Shown here: positions 13,401-24,021 of the stretch, piece after piece
How the letters are laid out: every line of letters starts with the position of its first letter
Position numbering within the stretch: position 1 is the stretch's first letter
Source: Vitrella brassicaformis
Lineage: Eukaryota; Sar; Vitrellaceae
Assembly: GCA_001179505.1 (NCBI GenBank)
Contig: CDMY01000770.1
Coordinates: forward strand, 1 to 64,000
Direction: 5' to 3'
Length of the DNA: 64,000 nucleotides
The notes under the pieces: generated by a model
Database searches by the model: none
Told to the model about the DNA's origin: nothing
The model's input: the letters and a program-made list of their open reading frames with translations, nothing else
Translations under genes and position numbers: made by a program

Positions 13401-16400
13401 CCAAGTGGAGGGCAAGATGGAGAGGTAGGCAGACGGACAGACGTGGATGGGGCAGCACAGACACACACACCAACGTCATAAAATGACCTCTGTATGTGCG
13501 TGTGTGTGTGTGCAGTTCGGTGCACATGGCTTTTGAGAAGGCCGTCGAGCTTGACAACACATACGCAGAAGAGTACAAGAGACAAGAAGGTACACACACA
13601 CACACGCATACACACACACAAAGACGCCATCCTTGTGTATGGGTTATGTCATCATCCTGTGGAGCAGCCAAGCACAAGTCGCATGTGCAGCAGCTGGACC
13701 AGCTCGCCGTCAAGCTGGTCGACACACTCAGGCAGAACACCAGCCCAGAAGAACGATCACTCTACTTGGTCAGTCAGTACCACACTCTCCCCCACAGCAC
13801 ACACACACACATCCATCCATCTGTGGCGCGCGCGTGCGTGTGTGTGTGTGTGTGTGTGTGGACATCAGGATGGTCAGCTGCTGAACAAGCGTTTCTCGTT
13901 GGGCATCCACTGGCTCAAGAAGCACCGCTGCTACGTGGTCAACCTGGACAAGGGCAACAGCAAGTGCCACGGCGGACAGATCTCGCCCACCTCACTGGAC
14001 ATCGAAGGACTCAAAGAGGCACTCAGGTGCTGACACATACACATACAGACACACACACGTGTGTGTGTGTGTGTGTTATCGTGTTATCGCGTGTCTGTGT
14101 GTGTCTGGGTGCTGCAGAAAGGCGGTTGAGCGTCGCAACGGCCTGGCGAAGGAGCTGGGCTATAAGGGACACATCGACCCTTCACGTACACACATATACA
14201 CAGAGACGCATCAACTATGAATGCGTGTGTGTGTGTGTGAACAAAGGCGTGACTGACCCGGCTGAGTACGAGACGCTGAGCGCCTGGGAGTGCGACCGAA
14301 TCGCTGAGGTACCCTTCCCCCCCCCCCNNNNNNNNNNNNNNNNNNNNNNNNNNNNNNNNNNNNNNNNNNNNNNNNNNNNNNNNNNNNNNNNNNNNNNNNN
14401 NNNNNNNNNNNNNNNNNNNNNNNNNNNNNNNNNNNNNNNNNNNNNNNNNNNNNNNNNNNNNNNNNNNNNNNNNNNNNNNNNNNNNNNNNNNNNNNNNNNN
14501 NNNNNNNNNNNNNNNNNNNNNNNNNNNNNNNNNNNNNNNNNNNNNNNNNNNNNNNNNNNNNNNNNNNNNNNNNNNNNNNNNNNNNNNNNNNNNNNNNNNN
14601 NNNNNNNNNNNNNNNNNNNNNNNNNNNCCCCCCCCCCCCCCCCCCCCGATAAGCGTGTGTGTCTGTGTACAATGACCGAATGGGTGCAGACGCTCATCAA
14701 CACCAAGCGCGAGCAGGAGGGCCTCCTCTGCCCAGAAAACGGCAAAAGACGCATGGGATTCGGTACACCATGGGGGGCCCAGAGAAGCCCCTGTGCACAC
14801 GATGGCCTTGTCATGTGTGCAGGTATCTGTTGGAAGCGCCGGTCTGACTATGCGGCCGCGACGCAGGGTGGCGGATACTTCATGGTGCAGCTCAAGTCGG
14901 CCGGCAGCGGGCCGGCCCGACAAGTGCGATACTTCCACGTCAAATGGAACACACTAGGTGCGGCCAGCCAGCCCGAAGCTACACACAGAATGGATGACGG
15001 AATGTATGGGTCTGTTGGTCAGGTTGTCTGAACCAGACGTTTCAGGAGGCTGTGACGTTCCGCGATGAGTACCGGGCCGCCACACAGGGTATGCACACGC
15101 TAAGCAATCCACCCACTCACCCTCACACCGCATGTGTGTGTATGCATGTGTGTGTGTCATCAGATGGCTTGCTGCCCCCTCCGCCCGAGATGCTGTCTCA
15201 GACACTGGAGAAGCACGATGAAGAGAACGACCCCACACCACCGCCCAGCCCCACTCAAGAAGGCAAGTCTGCCAATTCCCACCATACGCACACCACACAC
15301 ACACACGTCAGTCTGTCTGTGTTGTTGCAGGTATGGAGGTTGACGACATGATGCGTGAGAAGGCCCGGCCGCTGTCCAACGAGGTGCGCACGCGTGTATG
15401 TGAATCCACATGGCCGGCCTTTGTGTAAATGCACATGCCACGCAGGATTTGGGGCGTTTGGCACAGCGGATGATCGACCAACAGAGACAGGCCGAGGGAT
15501 ACCTCGACGAGGGCGGCAAGTACGTAACCAACGAACACGCACACACAAGCCACAAATTATCACATGGTGCCCGCGTGCCTCTCTGCAGGCGTCTGAAGGG
15601 TTTCAATCTGGTGTGGAAGAAAAAGGCCAGACAGTTCGTTGTCAAGGTGCGCCACAGCAGAGGAGACACACAAACTTCTTCAAACTAAACACAGACGCGT
15701 CACATACACACAGAGATTTGCACATCCATGTGTGTGTTTGTGTGTGCAGGTGAGGCTGCCCGGCAGCGACAAGGTGTCGGCCAAACACTTCACGCCATCG
15801 ATGAAAACTGAGGACGCTCTCACGGTTCGCACAGCTGATATGTCCACAGGCAGCCCATATCGTGTGTCGCTGTCTGCGCGCGTGCACAGGTGGCCTTCCA
15901 AGGCGCACTCGAGTTCCGCAGCACACTGAGCGACGCACACCCGGCACCCAACGCCCTCATCGCCGCAGAAAGGTCTGCACCCACTCATCCGCCACCTCTG
16001 TGTCTCACCGTGTCTGATCTCCTCCTCAGTCCTCTCCCCGTGCACCCAGCTGTGGGCAGCCACCTGGACGGCATCGCCGAGGCGCTCATCGAAGAACTGG
16101 GTATGGGTACCTGCAGCTACATCGAGCACATCCATGTGTGTGTCATGTTCGCGAACATCAGAGCCATGCCCTCTGGTCTCCGTCGAGTGGAAGCGCGGCG
16201 GCCAGTGCTTCTGGGTCGCCAGGGCCGGCAAGAAGAGGTCAGCGGCCACCGCGTACCACACGGGCAATAGGAATCGAATCATCCACAGCTGCTTTGTGTG
16301 TTGTCAGGGGCGGCCGTCGGACTTCGTCCAAGAACGATTCCCAGCGTGTGCCAGTGCTGACTCGGACGGAGGAGGGCGTCAGGCAGGCCTTCGCGGCCGC

Positions 16401-18902
16401 CCTGCAGGCCAGGGACAGCATGAAGCGTACGCACACACAAATGATGAGCACACACCACGTGGTGACACACATGATGTGTTTTGTCAGTGTGCATGGCTTA
16501 CGAGGAGTATAGCGGCGAGATGGACCTGGACTTCACACCCAAATCGAGGACCAAACCCAAACACAAGAAACGTACACGCAACACACAACACACACAAACC
16601 AATCCATTACAACCATGTGTTGTCTTCCCCTACTCCCTCCCTCCCTGTCTCAGGCCATCGTCACAAGTCGTCATCGCCCGATGTCCAGCGCGCCTCACCG
16701 TCGGCGTCGCTCACATCTGACGCACTCGGCGCGTTCATGGGAGACGACGGCAGCAGCGGTCAGTCACCACACAATGGAAACATAAGCACTGGACCACCCA
16801 TGGCCATTGATTGATGATGCTCTGTGTCTGATGTGTGTGTGTGCAGACGGCCGTCCCTCATCGCAGCTGCTGAGCATAGAGGAGATCGACAGACTGGCCG
16901 ACAAATGGGTCGGTAGACATCTAGCTAGAGACACACACATTGGTGGATGCACCCGTGTGTGTGTGTGTGTGTGTGTAGGTGTCCGCCAAGGGCGGCGGCT
17001 GGATAAAGTGGGTCAAGAATGCGTTTGTCGTGGCCGGCGGGGTGGGCACGCGCAGGGGCACGGGCAGCGGAAGACGATTCCCCATCGCCGACTTCACATA
17101 CAACGGGCTTAAGGCGGGTAAGCAGTCAACGGGCTCATTCGAAAGGACACACCAATGCGCACACGCTGTCCCTGTGCAGCCTTCAACGAGGCTGTCGCCT
17201 ACTTTAACAAACACTTTGGTGAGTAGAAATCCACACAGCCGACGATCACGCATTAGGCAGCGAGCTGTGCCTCTTTCTTTGTGTTGTGTGTGTGTCAAGG
17301 TTCTCGCATTCCTTTGTCCCCGTCGCCGATCCCGAAGCGCATGAAGTTCACCTCGGGGGCCGCCGTCGAGGACGACGACATCACGGCCGAGCCATACATG
17401 GACGGATGTACGCTTGACACACACACACACACACATGCACAACGCACCATACCAATCCACCAATCCATGTCTGTTTTGTCCGTGTGCTACCCATAAAACG
17501 ATCCAACAGATGGCTGTTGGTTGCTGTCGTTGTCGTCATCGCCCCACCCGATAGCAGGGGAGCTCAGGGAGGAGGGCGGAGAGCACCTTCTCCAGTTCAA
17601 GGCGGGCGGCAAGAAAATGTGTGTGAGCTACGGAGGCATACACACAGGCCTGCACACATTACAACGCACATTCGCTGTGGTATTATTGTGTGGCGCGCAC
17701 ATACAGCATCCGCTTCTACCCGTGCAGCCATTGCCAGGCCCAAGGTAGCTTCTCCCGTCTCTCTCTCTCTCTCTCTGTGTGTGTCTGCCTGTCCGTCTGT
17801 CTGTCTGTTTGTTGCACACCTGACCCACCCACCCATATTGTATGTGTGGTTGTGGTGTCTGTCAGGTTCTTTGTCGTGGATCTCTGCCAGCACGTACACG
17901 TCCAAGCATTTGCCTGAGTACCACCCGGAGATCCTGCAGCAGCAGCAGCAGCAGGAGCCAATGCATGCAGAGTCATACGACGTCCAGGTAGGTATGAACA
18001 CAGGCATCACACGCCTCCATCCCACCCACCCCAACCGCCTTCCCCTCCAACACCCTCATCCTTCCGTGTGTAGCCGGCTGATGATTACGATGCCGGTGGG
18101 TCCAAGTATTTGGACGAGCAGGAGGCCAGCGGCGGCAATGAGGGAGGCGGCAGCGACGAGGGCATGGAGGAACAGGAGCAAGAGCAGGAGCAAGAGCAAG
18201 AGCAGGAGCAGGACCAGGAGCAAGAGGGGCTGCCCGAGAACGAAGACCACGTGATGCAGGAGATGCAGGAAGGTAAGGACATGTGTGTGATGAGACAGGA
18301 TAAGATGGACTGCGGCCAGGCCGATGAGGTGTCAACTGTGTTGTGTTGTGTTGTGTTTGTGTTGTGTTGTGTTTTGTGCAGTGCAACACCCCGAGCCGGT
18401 CCCACTGCCGTCCAACGACCTCGCCCGCCTGGCCAACTTCGCCCTGCCCACCCACGATGGTAACACCAAGAAAGACACCAACACTCACGCCAGCAGCAGC
18501 AACAAGGACAAGAAACAAGACGACGAGAAAAACAAAGAGGTGAAGCTGACACAGGCCTTGGTGCGCAAAGGCATGGATTTTTGTGTGTTTCCCTCCCTCC
18601 CTCCCTCCCTCCCTCGCTCCCTCGGGCTCTCTTGGCAGGGCGCATCTGCTGAGATCACGGAGCACCCGACGACCGACTCGCCCGTGCCGCAGGACGCTGT
18701 CAAGATGGAGGTCGATGATAGAGGTACATATCTAGTCACACACGATGCTTCACACATCTCGATGCGGACACGTCTCCTTTGTGTTGGTTGCGTGTCTGTT
18801 GGGGGGGGTGCAGGTGAGAGCTCCCCCTCGGACAAGGCCGCCGCATCAGCAGCTGCTGCCGCTGCCGCTGCTGCTGCCGTGCAGTGTCTCGGAGAGCTGT
18901 GA
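10477..18902 (+). CDS. Giant protein with about ten AP2-like modules
   Basis: Starts MDVSKQQKK at 10477; at least 45 short exons; stop at 18900-18902. Exon 1 is 10477-11194; others include 11291-11381, 13868-14027 and the Gln/Glu-rich exon near 18075-18272. About every 600-800 bases a module recurs: G(V/I)xW followed by short beta-type strands, then a helix like GLKEALRKAVERRN. Clear copies lie near 11480 (GVSWSEDKTAY), 12640 (GVCWDPGRSSFTV), 13890 (GIHWLKKHRCYVV), 14822 (GICWKRR), 15600 (NLVWKKKARQFVV), 16180 (VSVEWKRGGQCFWV) and 17000 (GWIKWVKNAFVV). The layout resembles the three-strand-plus-helix AP2/ERF fold of ApiAP2 factors, but copies are divergent and family membership is inference. 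Poly-Gln, poly-Glu-Gln and poly-Ala tracts are near the C-terminus. One intron (donor at 15263) begins GCAAGT. The model is incomplete because of the gap at 14328-14627. Confidence 0.7.
14328..14627. other. Assembly gap (300 N) inside poly-C
   Basis: Exactly 300 N, preceded by a run of C and followed by about 20 C. The round number suggests a placeholder. The gap falls in an intron or exon of the AP2-like gene between the exon ending at 14309 and the exon starting near 14690, so any further module there is hidden. Confidence 0.98.
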
Positions 18903-19132
18903 AATGGGGCGGATGTGGGTGGTTGAAGGGGTCGGTGTGCAGAGTTCCTTTGTCTGTGTGACGTGGCTGCCTTGATGTACAGATGAGAAAGAGAGGTTCC
19001 TTCCATAATGCGTGCGCGTAGCGACTAGCTAGAGACGGACACAATCATTCAAGTGAAGTGAATGAAGACAGAACGCCGCTGTGTGTCCAGCCATTCATCT
19101 CACGTATTCCCCTCTCTGTTCGCACAACCAGT

Positions 19133-19340
19133 TCGGGACTCGCGAGCTTTGAGCGAGCGAGGCACGCTCTTACCCGAAGTTCGTGTTTGTAATTGGGGCC
19201 AAATTGGGGCCTCGAGACATTCGGTACCGTCTTTTTTGTGGAGGCCTACTGCGAGCTTGGGGGCTTTGCACGCATTTTCCCTGACGAACGCGGAGTAACG
19301 CGGAGCGAGTCCCGACCCCCCGACGGAGGAGGGCAACTCA
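19133..19340 (+). repeat. Short dispersed repeat with terminal inverted repeats, copy 1
   Basis: The element starts with TCGGGACTCGC (19133-19143); its reverse complement GCGAGTCCCGA is at 19305-19315. Homology to the copy at 48729-48940 runs on through a conserved tail ending GGGCAACTCA at 19340. It contains TGCGAGCTT at 19250-19258. It ends 69 bases before the start codon of the secreted-protein gene at 19410. It is too short to code for a transposase, so it is a MITE or a mobile promoter module. No clear target-site duplication was seen. The rest of the gap (18903-19132) shows nothing else recognisable. Confidence 0.8.
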
Positions 19341-19409
19341 TCTGCTCACATACTAATACACACCCACACGAGTGGATGCAAATCTGCCGTTGGGGCCGTT
19401 GGTCTGCGT

Positions 19410-22400
19410 ATGTGGCGATTTTGCCTGCTTGCGCTGGTGGTGGTTTTTCGACAGACGGAGAGGGGAAGGCGCGGAGGTAGGGTGGTGGCTCAGCTCACGG
19501 CACCCTGTCTGACGGGCAACAGGGCCCTCTTTCCCGACGGGACGGAAGCAAACGCAGACTGCCGACCGGGGGATCCTTGGGAAGGAGTATTTGACAGGGC
19601 CATTACAACGGAGCAAGATGAGGCACTTTCCCACCGGCAAGATGATGACGTCTTTGCGCGATGCGAGGGCAATGCCTTTCTACCGATTCTCGACCACCCC
19701 GATTTGGGCAACTTCGGCCAATGCGTCTACGAGGATAACGTCAGGGAACGGCTCAAGAGGCAGCAGACAGATGCCCTGACCACCGACGAGGAGACCGCCG
19801 GCAACGTGACCGCATCGGCAGAGAACCAGAGCCAGTTATGCGGGGCGCCTAGCGGCGTCAACCGAACGGACATCACTGACTTGGGGACGGCAGCTCTCGG
19901 CAGGTACGCGCTGCAGCCAATGTGAGAGGACCACTAGCATTTGCGCGATGTTTGCTTTGTCCTTGTCTGTCAGCTGCCCATCAGAGAAGCCCCTCTGTGC
20001 TCGGACGAGTGACTCCCGCTTCTGCTACTGCATCAATCTAGAAGATGGCCTTTTTACGGGCCTGATTGTCGCGGATTTTCTCACGGGCGTCACAGGCGGC
20101 CAGTCATCGTCCCTCTGCTTCCCGCCCGCATTGGATCCGTGCTTCAATTCCGTCAACCGCTTCGCCGTGCCCCTCGACTGCGCGGCCAGCCTGCCCGTCG
20201 TCGAGAGAATGGAAGACATTGGGCCCGACCCAAGAGAGCAGAGCGTCAAGCCGAATGGCCCGCCCCCAGTTCCACAACAGTCAACCTTCGCCCAGCTAGT
20301 GCCCGGCACTTATCTGTTCCAAGACGTGCACTCTGACGCCTACCTCGACACCATCAGCAACACGGGCACCAATGTGTCGAGTTGCATGAGGATCCAGGGC
20401 AAGCCTGACGATGATAGTGGACTTGACGGCTTCTTCCTCGACCTCTCGTGCAATACGGCAGAGGGCGTGAGTGTGACCCTCCAGTTCGACTGCCCCGACA
20501 CCGGCCTTTGCTCCCAACGCGAGGGCAACCCCGCAGTTGCAACCATACAAGGCGTCCTGCGCGTGGAGAATGCCAGCAACTTGGCATGCAGGGGCGTCGA
20601 CGCGCAGATCGAGATGACATTGACGGGGTTCGTCGACGAGGCAGAATCTCTCATTGCTCAGCAATTCGAGTATGACCAGCTACAACGGATTCTGATCATC
20701 GGCAATGAGACACAGGATGACCTTGTCACTGCAAGAGCGCTAGGGCTCATCAGCCAAGCACGTGACTTCAGTCTCGGTCTGTTGACCTTTCCTGATGATG
20801 TGCCAGAGAGCTGTGATATTCTGCTCAACCAGCGGGTGTTCACGGTCACGTCGTCACAGGAGGCAGGATCTATCCTTGCACTGGCTACCTCAGGATATGG
20901 AAGGAACACGACGTCTGGCGACATTATCCGAAAGGTACATGCACCGGTGGACAAAGCACATATACATGTGTATATATTTCGTTTTCCTCAGAACCCGTTG
21001 GAGGTCAGTCAGTTCGCTTTTGACAATCGAGAGGCATTCCAGAAGTGCAGTGAAGTATGTGGGGACGCGGCTCCATCGTCTGGCATCCTCGGCATCGATT
21101 TCAGTCTTGCGCTGCTCGGAGAAGTCTTACCGACGATCTTCTTTCCCATCTACCAGCCGGAGCAGTCGCCCGACCTGTCGTTCAGCAGCTTCTTCATTGG
21201 GGACTCTTTCTTTACGAACACGACCCTCGATACCACAGAGTGCTCCGGCGACGATCGATTCAATAGGAGTGGCAGAGAAGTATCTGCTTTGTGCACTGAG
21301 GCCCTAGACCTTGAGAGGCCTCGATCCTTTGAGCTGTTCAGCGCGGAGACAGGCGTGTCACTTGACCTGATTCTGAAGGTGCTTCGTTCATTCTCAAGGA
21401 AGCCATACATGTGTCTGTCTGTGTGCTGCCGTTGTGTGAAGGGCCAGCTGGGAAATCTGATCGATGGAAGAGAAGGTACATGGCAATGACACCAGTCAGG
21501 CGCGTGACAAGCATGTTTCTTTCTTCTGGTCTCTTGGCTGAGACGCAAAGATGATTGACTGTCTTGCCGTTGATGCGTGTGTATGCAGTCTTGGCCAATT
21601 GCCGAGGACTGAGGCTCCAAAACCTTCCCGTCGACTTTGACCCTGGCGATGACGCCTTATATGCTCAGCCCCTCGTTGAACCCAGCTCATTTGGCGAGGT
21701 TGTGAGTGTTGCTCTTGCGCTCAACGAAGGAGTCCTTGGAGCTGACACGTGTGTTTTCATTTCTACCGATGGGACTCATACTTGCAAGGGGATAACGAGA
21801 GGCTCTGAGCACAGGATCAACGCTTCTGTCGAGATCTTCTCGACTGTTGATGATCCAACGATCAAGAGCTGCACCGAGAGGTTCAGCGATTTCGCCACGG
21901 GGGACGGGGATGTCCTGCCTAATCGCTGTGTGATTGCGTTTGAACGCTGTAAGCAATTGAAATGAATCACAGCAGACTTGCTGTCGCTTCCTGTTGCTTC
22001 GTCGTATCTCTTGCTTGTGTCAGTCGAGGCGTGTCCTGAGATTGTCCTGAATGCCTCCAGTACCGCCCAGCCATCAAGCTACCGCATGACCGACCTTGAC
22101 ACAGGCTGGTGCATCCGGATTCGGCCTGAAGATTCCACTGAGGAAGTCTTCCTATTCAGCTGCGAGGGAGAGGACGCGGATTTGCAAGTGCGGATCAACT
22201 ATGATGTCGAGGCTCTGGACGGACGGATCGCACTAAGATCCCTTGGCCAGCCACAGGTTGGCTTCGCCAATGTGGGCTTCAAGGGCACAGTGCGGCAGGT
22301 GTGGCCCCCAGAGTGCGAAGGTATTCTCATGTTCGTCGAAGGTACGCTGTGTTTGACACACTCGCAAAGCCTTCGAGTGTGTCTTTTGTCTATTCAGCTT

Positions 22401-23446
22401 GTGTCTCTTCATTACACAGGCACTCAAGCGGGCGGCTTGAGTTTTGAGCCTCAGGGAGAAGAGCTCACTTATCCGGGTGAAACGTCGTATCTCCCCACCA
22501 TCAGAGAGTTTGCTAAGTCAATCGCACCCGAATTGGTAGCACTGCCAGACACTGACCATCAAGAAGCCTGTGTCTGCTAACTGCTTTGTGCAGATCTTCA
22601 CGTCGAGCGCCTCTTTTGCGAACATGGATTATACCATTTTATCGGCTCCTGACAATATTTCTGCCGAGCGCTGCTTGCTGCCTACAGTGAAACTCACCTA
22701 CAGGAAGTTTGGGACGGGAGTCATAGAATTTGATAATGGAACCATCGCAGAAGTGCCTATATTCAGCTTTCCCAGTTTGTCAGTTGACAATTCGGGACCC
22801 GAGGACAACCCCACATTCGTCGACAGTTATATTCAAATGTATGGATATGGACCTGGGAGGCAAGGCCGCGGCATAGATTTCTTGTCGAGAGTAAGCGGTC
22901 ACTTGAGAGAAGTCTGCGACATTCCGAAAGAAGGTACGACAAATTGTATTGCATCAAGTACTCACAGGCAAGGGTCCCTGTTTGTTGTCAGGCGTGCAGA
23001 TTCAATGCCTCGCGAGAAGGCCATTTGTCTTGTTGGCCGACGAAGATTTCCTCAAGCCGGACGACGATTTCAATCTCACGTAAGATGGGCTCAAATGACG
23101 AGACAGCCATCAGGCCGTTATGGCTGAATCCATTTTCTCTATGTGTCTCCTTCCTTCAAGTTCTGTTGCTCGAGTGCAGACACAATACGGCATCGATCCC
23201 GACGATTTGCCGCTCCAATCGCCAGATGGCTTCACACTCAGCTGCTCGCGTGATGATGTCGAGCGTGTTCAGCCTGCTGGCTTCATTGTGCGGACGATCC
23301 CCTTTTTCGTCGAGGCCCCAAGCGGCTATGGCAAGACCCTCGCCGTTCAGCAGCTGTGTCCTGTTCTGACATTTTGTACCACCAAGGCCGAGAAGACAAG
23401 CCCGGCCTCTAATGGACAGACGCAAGATGGGAAGAGACCATTGTGA
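19410..23446 (+). CDS. Secreted cysteine-rich protein, unrecognised family
   Basis: Ten exons with matching phases (19410-19903, 19974-20934, 20992-21378, 21442-21475, 21589-21948, 22024-22341, 22420-22535, 22594-22933, 22992-23079, 23161-23446) give 1127 aa. It starts MWRFCLLALVVV, a plausible signal peptide, and contains many paired cysteines and several N-x-S/T sites, as expected for an extracellular or surface protein. I recognise no domain. A stretch near the C-terminus (APSGYGKT) looks P-loop-like but lacks context for an NTPase. It lies downstream of the inverted-repeat element at 19133-19340. Introns here are less TG-rich than in neighbouring genes. Confidence 0.7.
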
Positions 23447-24021
23447 GGCTGACGAAAGGGCAGGCGGCCAGCTTCTGGAATTGATTTGATATGAGGGTGG
23501 ATTTGCTGTGCGGACCATCGCCTTGCTCGCCGTCGTTCGTGAGTGCCAGTGCGGGGTGTGACGGCATTTTGTATCGCAACCGGTGTCAGAGGATTTTTCT
23601 GTGATCGCTTTTTCTACGACGCGTATACATCCATCAGCCATACACGCCTGTGTGGCCTATGGCAAGGTGCACAAAGTGAGACACAATCACTTCGGGCTCA
23701 CAGCTTGGTATGCATCGGCGCCTTCGGTGTCTGTGTATGTCACTTATGGCAGCTGGCGTATTTGTCGTCGTTTCTCAAATGACGCGCAGCCGTCAATTGT
23801 TTGTCGGAAAAAACAATAATCATTTTCGTCTTTGGGAGACGGCAGTCTGCTGTAGTGCATTTCGTCTCGTGTGTGTGTGCCTGTGTACTGGCGGACGCAT
23901 TGCATTGTGGTGATTTATATTTCAGCCATGCACCAATGTATCCGAGCCGGCAGCAATCTCGATCGTTTCTTACAAAAGAAAGAATCGTGCACACGTGCAA
24001 AGGCAGGAATACGTCAGTCAG
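23447..24021. other. Intergenic, convergent genes
   Basis: 575 bases between two 3' ends. Short ORFs near 23543-23913 have no start context or splice pattern and resemble no family. No RNA gene or repeat recognised. Confidence 0.45.

Noticed and set aside
14084-15031. Long ORFs running through the N gap on both strands
   Set aside because: They are open only because unknown bases cannot create stops.
19133-19340. Autonomous DNA transposon
   Set aside because: At ~210 bp there is no room for a transposase and no transposase-like ORF is nearby; at most it is a non-autonomous element.
23320-23345. P-loop ATPase in the secreted protein (APSGYGKT)
   Set aside because: The motif is near the extreme C-terminus of a signal-peptide protein and lacks a Walker B or any NTPase core around it.
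23543-23913. Short plus-strand ORFs after the secreted-protein gene
   Set aside because: No start context, no splice continuity and no recognisable domain; they lie in a probable 3' UTR.
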